Positions 4,896 through 6,910 of a stretch of DNA of 6,910 bases are shown piece by piece. Every line of letters starts with the position of its first letter. Within the stretch, counting starts at the first letter, position 1. A program made the position numbers and the translations under genes. The stretch lies in the NCBI GenBank assembly GCA_028712015.1, contig JAQTRB010000083.1, positions 1 to 6,910 on the forward strand. Direction: 5' to 3'. Source of the DNA: Syntrophales bacterium (GTDB taxonomy: Bacteria; Desulfobacterota; Syntrophia; Syntrophales; UBA5619). The notes beneath the pieces are model-generated. The model worked only from the letters and a program-made list of their open reading frames with translations. It was not told the origin of the DNA and did not search any database.

Positions 4896-6767
4896 GAAGG
4901 CCATTTTCAAGTCGTACACGCCGGCGTCGTTTTTCTTCTTGATATCGAAGCCGCCCTTTTCGAAGACGTGCAGCATCGGTCGGTTATCGATCAGCACTTC
5001 GGCCGTAAATCCCAAAAGACCATCTCTTTTGGCAAGATAGGTCAGGTAGGAAAGCATCTCCTGACCGATGCCCTGGTTCTGTTGATCGTCACGGACGGCG
5101 AAGGCAACTTCCGCCGTATGCGATTTCTCGTCTACACCGAATTGACCCACGCCGACGATCAATTCGTTTTCCGTCGGCCCGGCGATCGCCAGAATGACCA
5201 CCTCGCGGGTGTAATCGATCACGACAAAGTCCTGAAGCCGCTCATGCGGCATGTCTTTTCGCTTGGAAAGAAAACGGCGGTTCAGGCTTCGATCCGAGAG
5301 CGAATAGAAGAAATCCTTCAGGAGCGGTTCATCGCTGATCTTGACGGGTCTGAAGAAAAGCTGAAGTCCGGTTTTGGTGGTACGATGGGTTTCGAGATGT
5401 TCCGGATATTCTCCCTGCTTTCCGGGAATGAAGGCCTGATCCCGGAAAATCATTCCCCGCTTTTTCGCCTCTTCAATCAGCCAGGGTTTGAATTTCGGAT
5501 GGGCGATGGAGATCAACGACATCGCCCGCTCACGAATATTTTTCCCATGGAGGTAGGCAATTCCGTATTCGGTTACCACATAACGGACGTCCCCCCGATT
5601 CAGAGTGATGCCGGCCGATTCCTGCAGCGACGGAACAATCCGGGAGATGGTGTCATTCCGTGCCGTGGATTTTAACGCGAGAATGGTTCGGCCGCCAGGG
5701 GCTAGTACGGTGCCGCGCATGAAATCCTGGTGGCCTCCGACGCCGCTGTAGAATGTGCCTCCGATCGAATCTGACGTGGCTTGGCCTGTAAGGTCGATCT
5801 CCAGGGCACTGTTGATGGCGACCATATTTTTTTGCCGGGAAATGTTGAGGGGGTTGTTCGTATAATCGATGGTCCGGAAGAGGATGGAGGGGTTGTCATC
5901 GAGATATTCGTATGTTGACTTTTTCCCCATCGAGAAGGCGGCAACAGTACACCCCGGATTTAGGCTTTTTTGGGTATTGTCGATCACCCCGGCCTTCATC
6001 AATTCGACGAGGCCGTCACTGAGAAGTTCGGTGTGAACCCCGAGATGTTTCTTGTCGAAGAGGTTGGCCATGACAGCGTTTGGAAGTCCTCCAAATCCCA
6101 CCTGGATGGTATCTCCGTCTTGCACCAGGCGGGAGACGTAATTTCCGATCCGTTTCGTCGTCTCTTTGAGCTCGATTCCCGGGAGTTCCAGGAGAGGTTC
6201 GTCATGCTGGATGATGAAATCGACGTCCTTAATGTGGATGAAACCGTCGCCGTGAATGCGGGGCATATTGGCATTGACTTGGGCGATGATCACGGACGCA
6301 CGGTCCGTGGCGATCTTAACCATATCGACGCTGATTCCGAGACTCAGGTAACCATGATGATCGGGGGGAGAGGTATGGACGAGAGCCACATCAATTTGAA
6401 CGGATCCGTTTCGGATCAGCTCGGGTACCTCGGAAAGAGAAACCGGGGTATAGTCGGCAAGCCCCTGATTGATGGAATCACGGGTGTTGTTGCCGATAAA
6501 AAAAGAGTTGTGGCGGAAATTCCGTTTGAATTTTGGATCCGCATACGGCGCGATCCCGAAAGAATAGACATGGATGATCTCGGTGTCGAAAAAGGCCTTG
6601 GGGTGCGATTCCACGTACTGGACCAAGGAACGGATCAGATACTGGGGCTCCCCGCAGCCGGAGGCGACAAAAATGTGATCTCCACGGCGGATCTTCGAGA
6701 AAACGGTGTTTTCATCGGCGAATTTTTCAGGGTATTGTTTTTTCCATTCGTCCAGCGTGTTCATCAT
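4887..6767 (-). CDS. Acetyl-CoA hydrolase/CoA-transferase fused to a C-terminal GNAT acetyltransferase domain
   Basis: This 626-residue protein joins two enzymes. Residues about 5-455 are a class I CoA-transferase of the acetyl-CoA hydrolase/4-hydroxybutyrate CoA-transferase group, which moves CoA between carboxylic acids (or to water) through a glutamyl-CoA thioester. Visible are VHTSPPDHHGYLSLG (130-144), VGFGGLPNAV (223-232), HTELLSDG (245-252; E247 is the likely nucleophile by comparison, from memory, with clostridial AbfT), SGVGGHQDF (341-349) and VVTEYGIAYLHGK (397-409). Residues about 470-626 are a GNAT domain with an acetyl-CoA motif QQNQGIG (562-568) and a C-terminal NRPMLHVFEKGGF (595-607). 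Related fused proteins are known in Desulfobacterota and elsewhere. The GNAT part could acetylate a protein lysine or small molecule; its target is unknown. ATG 6767 and ATG 6764 are both possible, with only a weak GATAGG upstream. It is the first gene of the operon. Confidence 0.92.
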   Translation of the reverse strand: MMNTLDEWKKQYPEKFADENTVFSKIRRGDHIFVASGCGEPQYLIRSLVQYVESHPKAFFDTEIIHVYSFGIAPYADPKFKRNFRHNSFFIGNNTRDSINQGLADYTPVSLSEVPELIRNGSVQIDVALVHTSPPDHHGYLSLGISVDMVKIATDRASVIIAQVNANMPRIHGDGFIHIKDVDFIIQHDEPLLELPGIELKETTKRIGNYVSRLVQDGDTIQVGFGGLPNAVMANLFDKKHLGVHTELLSDGLVELMKAGVIDNTQKSLNPGCTVAAFSMGKKSTYEYLDDNPSILFRTIDYTNNPLNISRQKNMVAINSALEIDLTGQATSDSIGGTFYSGVGGHQDFMRGTVLAPGGRTILALKSTARNDTISRIVPSLQESAGITLNRGDVRYVVTEYGIAYLHGKNIRERAMSLISIAHPKFKPWLIEEAKKRGMIFRDQAFIPGKQGEYPEHLETHRTTKTGLQLFFRPVKISDEPLLKDFFYSLSDRSLNRRFLSKRKDMPHERLQDFVVIDYTREVVILAIAGPTENELIVGVGQFGVDEKSHTAEVAFAVRDDQQNQGIGQEMLSYLTYLAKRDGLLGFTAEVLIDNRPMLHVFEKGGFDIKKKNDAGVYDLKMAFRG

Positions 6768-6790
6768 CCTATCAAAATCTCTCAGGAGTC

Positions 6791-6842
6791 TTCATGTCGG
6801 GAGCTCCGGGTTGAGATATGGAAAGCCCTGTTTGATGTCGGG
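6791..6842. repeat. Pair of direct repeats in the leader of the CoA-transferase operon
   Basis: TTCATGTCGGG (6791-6801) and TTGATGTCGGG (6832-6842) differ at one base and lie 41 bp apart, close to four helical turns. The second covers the predicted transcription start. They could be operator half-sites, but two 11-bp copies are weak evidence. Confidence 0.3.
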
Positions 6843-6844
6843 CT

Positions 6845-6874
6845 ATAGTAAGCATTATGGATGATTTCTGTCAA
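6845..6874 (-). promoter_or_regulatory. Sigma70-type promoter of the minus-strand operon
   Basis: On the minus strand a perfect -35 TTGACA (6874-6869) is followed by an 18-bp spacer and a -10 TACTAT (6850-6845; four of six bases match TATAAT). The predicted start near 6838 gives a leader of about 70 nt before the first gene. The bases from 6768 to 6844 hold only this leader, and 6875-6910 shows nothing recognisable. Confidence 0.6.
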
Positions 6875-6910
6875 GAAAAAGGTCCTCTGTTGCCGTCCGG
6901 GAATCAGGCT

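Noticed and set aside
5970..6848. A 292-residue plus-strand reading frame opposite the CoA-transferase gene
   Set aside because: The opposite strand encodes a full-length conserved enzyme. This frame shows no recognisable domain and runs across the operon promoter.

Overview
The window is ordinary, densely coding bacterial chromosome with moderate GC content, judged by eye to be near one half. The gene families suggest a Desulfobacterota (former Deltaproteobacteria) chromosome, perhaps Syntrophus-like or another anaerobe. That placement is an inference from three things: a CoA-transferase fused to a GNAT domain, a stand-alone Pta N-terminal-like protein, and a Rel/amidase/RdgB neighbourhood. 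No marker gene proves it. I see no insertion sequence, prophage, CRISPR array or defence system.

Left part, plus strand (1-2431): the 3' end of a Rel/RelA/SpoT (p)ppGpp synthetase/hydrolase gene, an exported N-acetylmuramoyl-L-alanine amidase, an RdgB/HAM1 nucleotide-sanitising pyrophosphatase that probably starts on CTG, and a complete tRNA-Pro(UGG) with encoded CCA only 17 bp after rdgB. A TTGACA-type promoter lies in front of the amidase.

Right part, minus strand, read from right to left (6910 to 2448): a good sigma70-like promoter (6845-6874), then a three-gene operon. Its genes are an acetyl-CoA hydrolase/CoA-transferase fused to a C-terminal GNAT acetyltransferase, a P-loop/DRTGG protein resembling the regulatory N-terminal half of phosphotransacetylase, and a phosphomannomutase/phosphoglucomutase. 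The gaps are short (35 and 7 bp) and each downstream gene has a clear Shine-Dalgarno sequence. The first two genes plausibly form an acetyl-CoA/acetate module in which the second protein senses a nucleotide or metabolite. The mutase supplies sugar phosphates for envelope polysaccharide, and its link to the first two is only co-transcription.

The two transcription units converge. Only 16 bp separate the tRNA from the mutase stop codon, and a perfect 13-bp inverted repeat sits on that junction. The most interesting points are the enzyme-GNAT fusion beside a Pta-N-like protein, the probable CTG start of rdgB, and the junction palindrome, whose polarity is wrong for a classical terminator. I found no convincing wholly new system.
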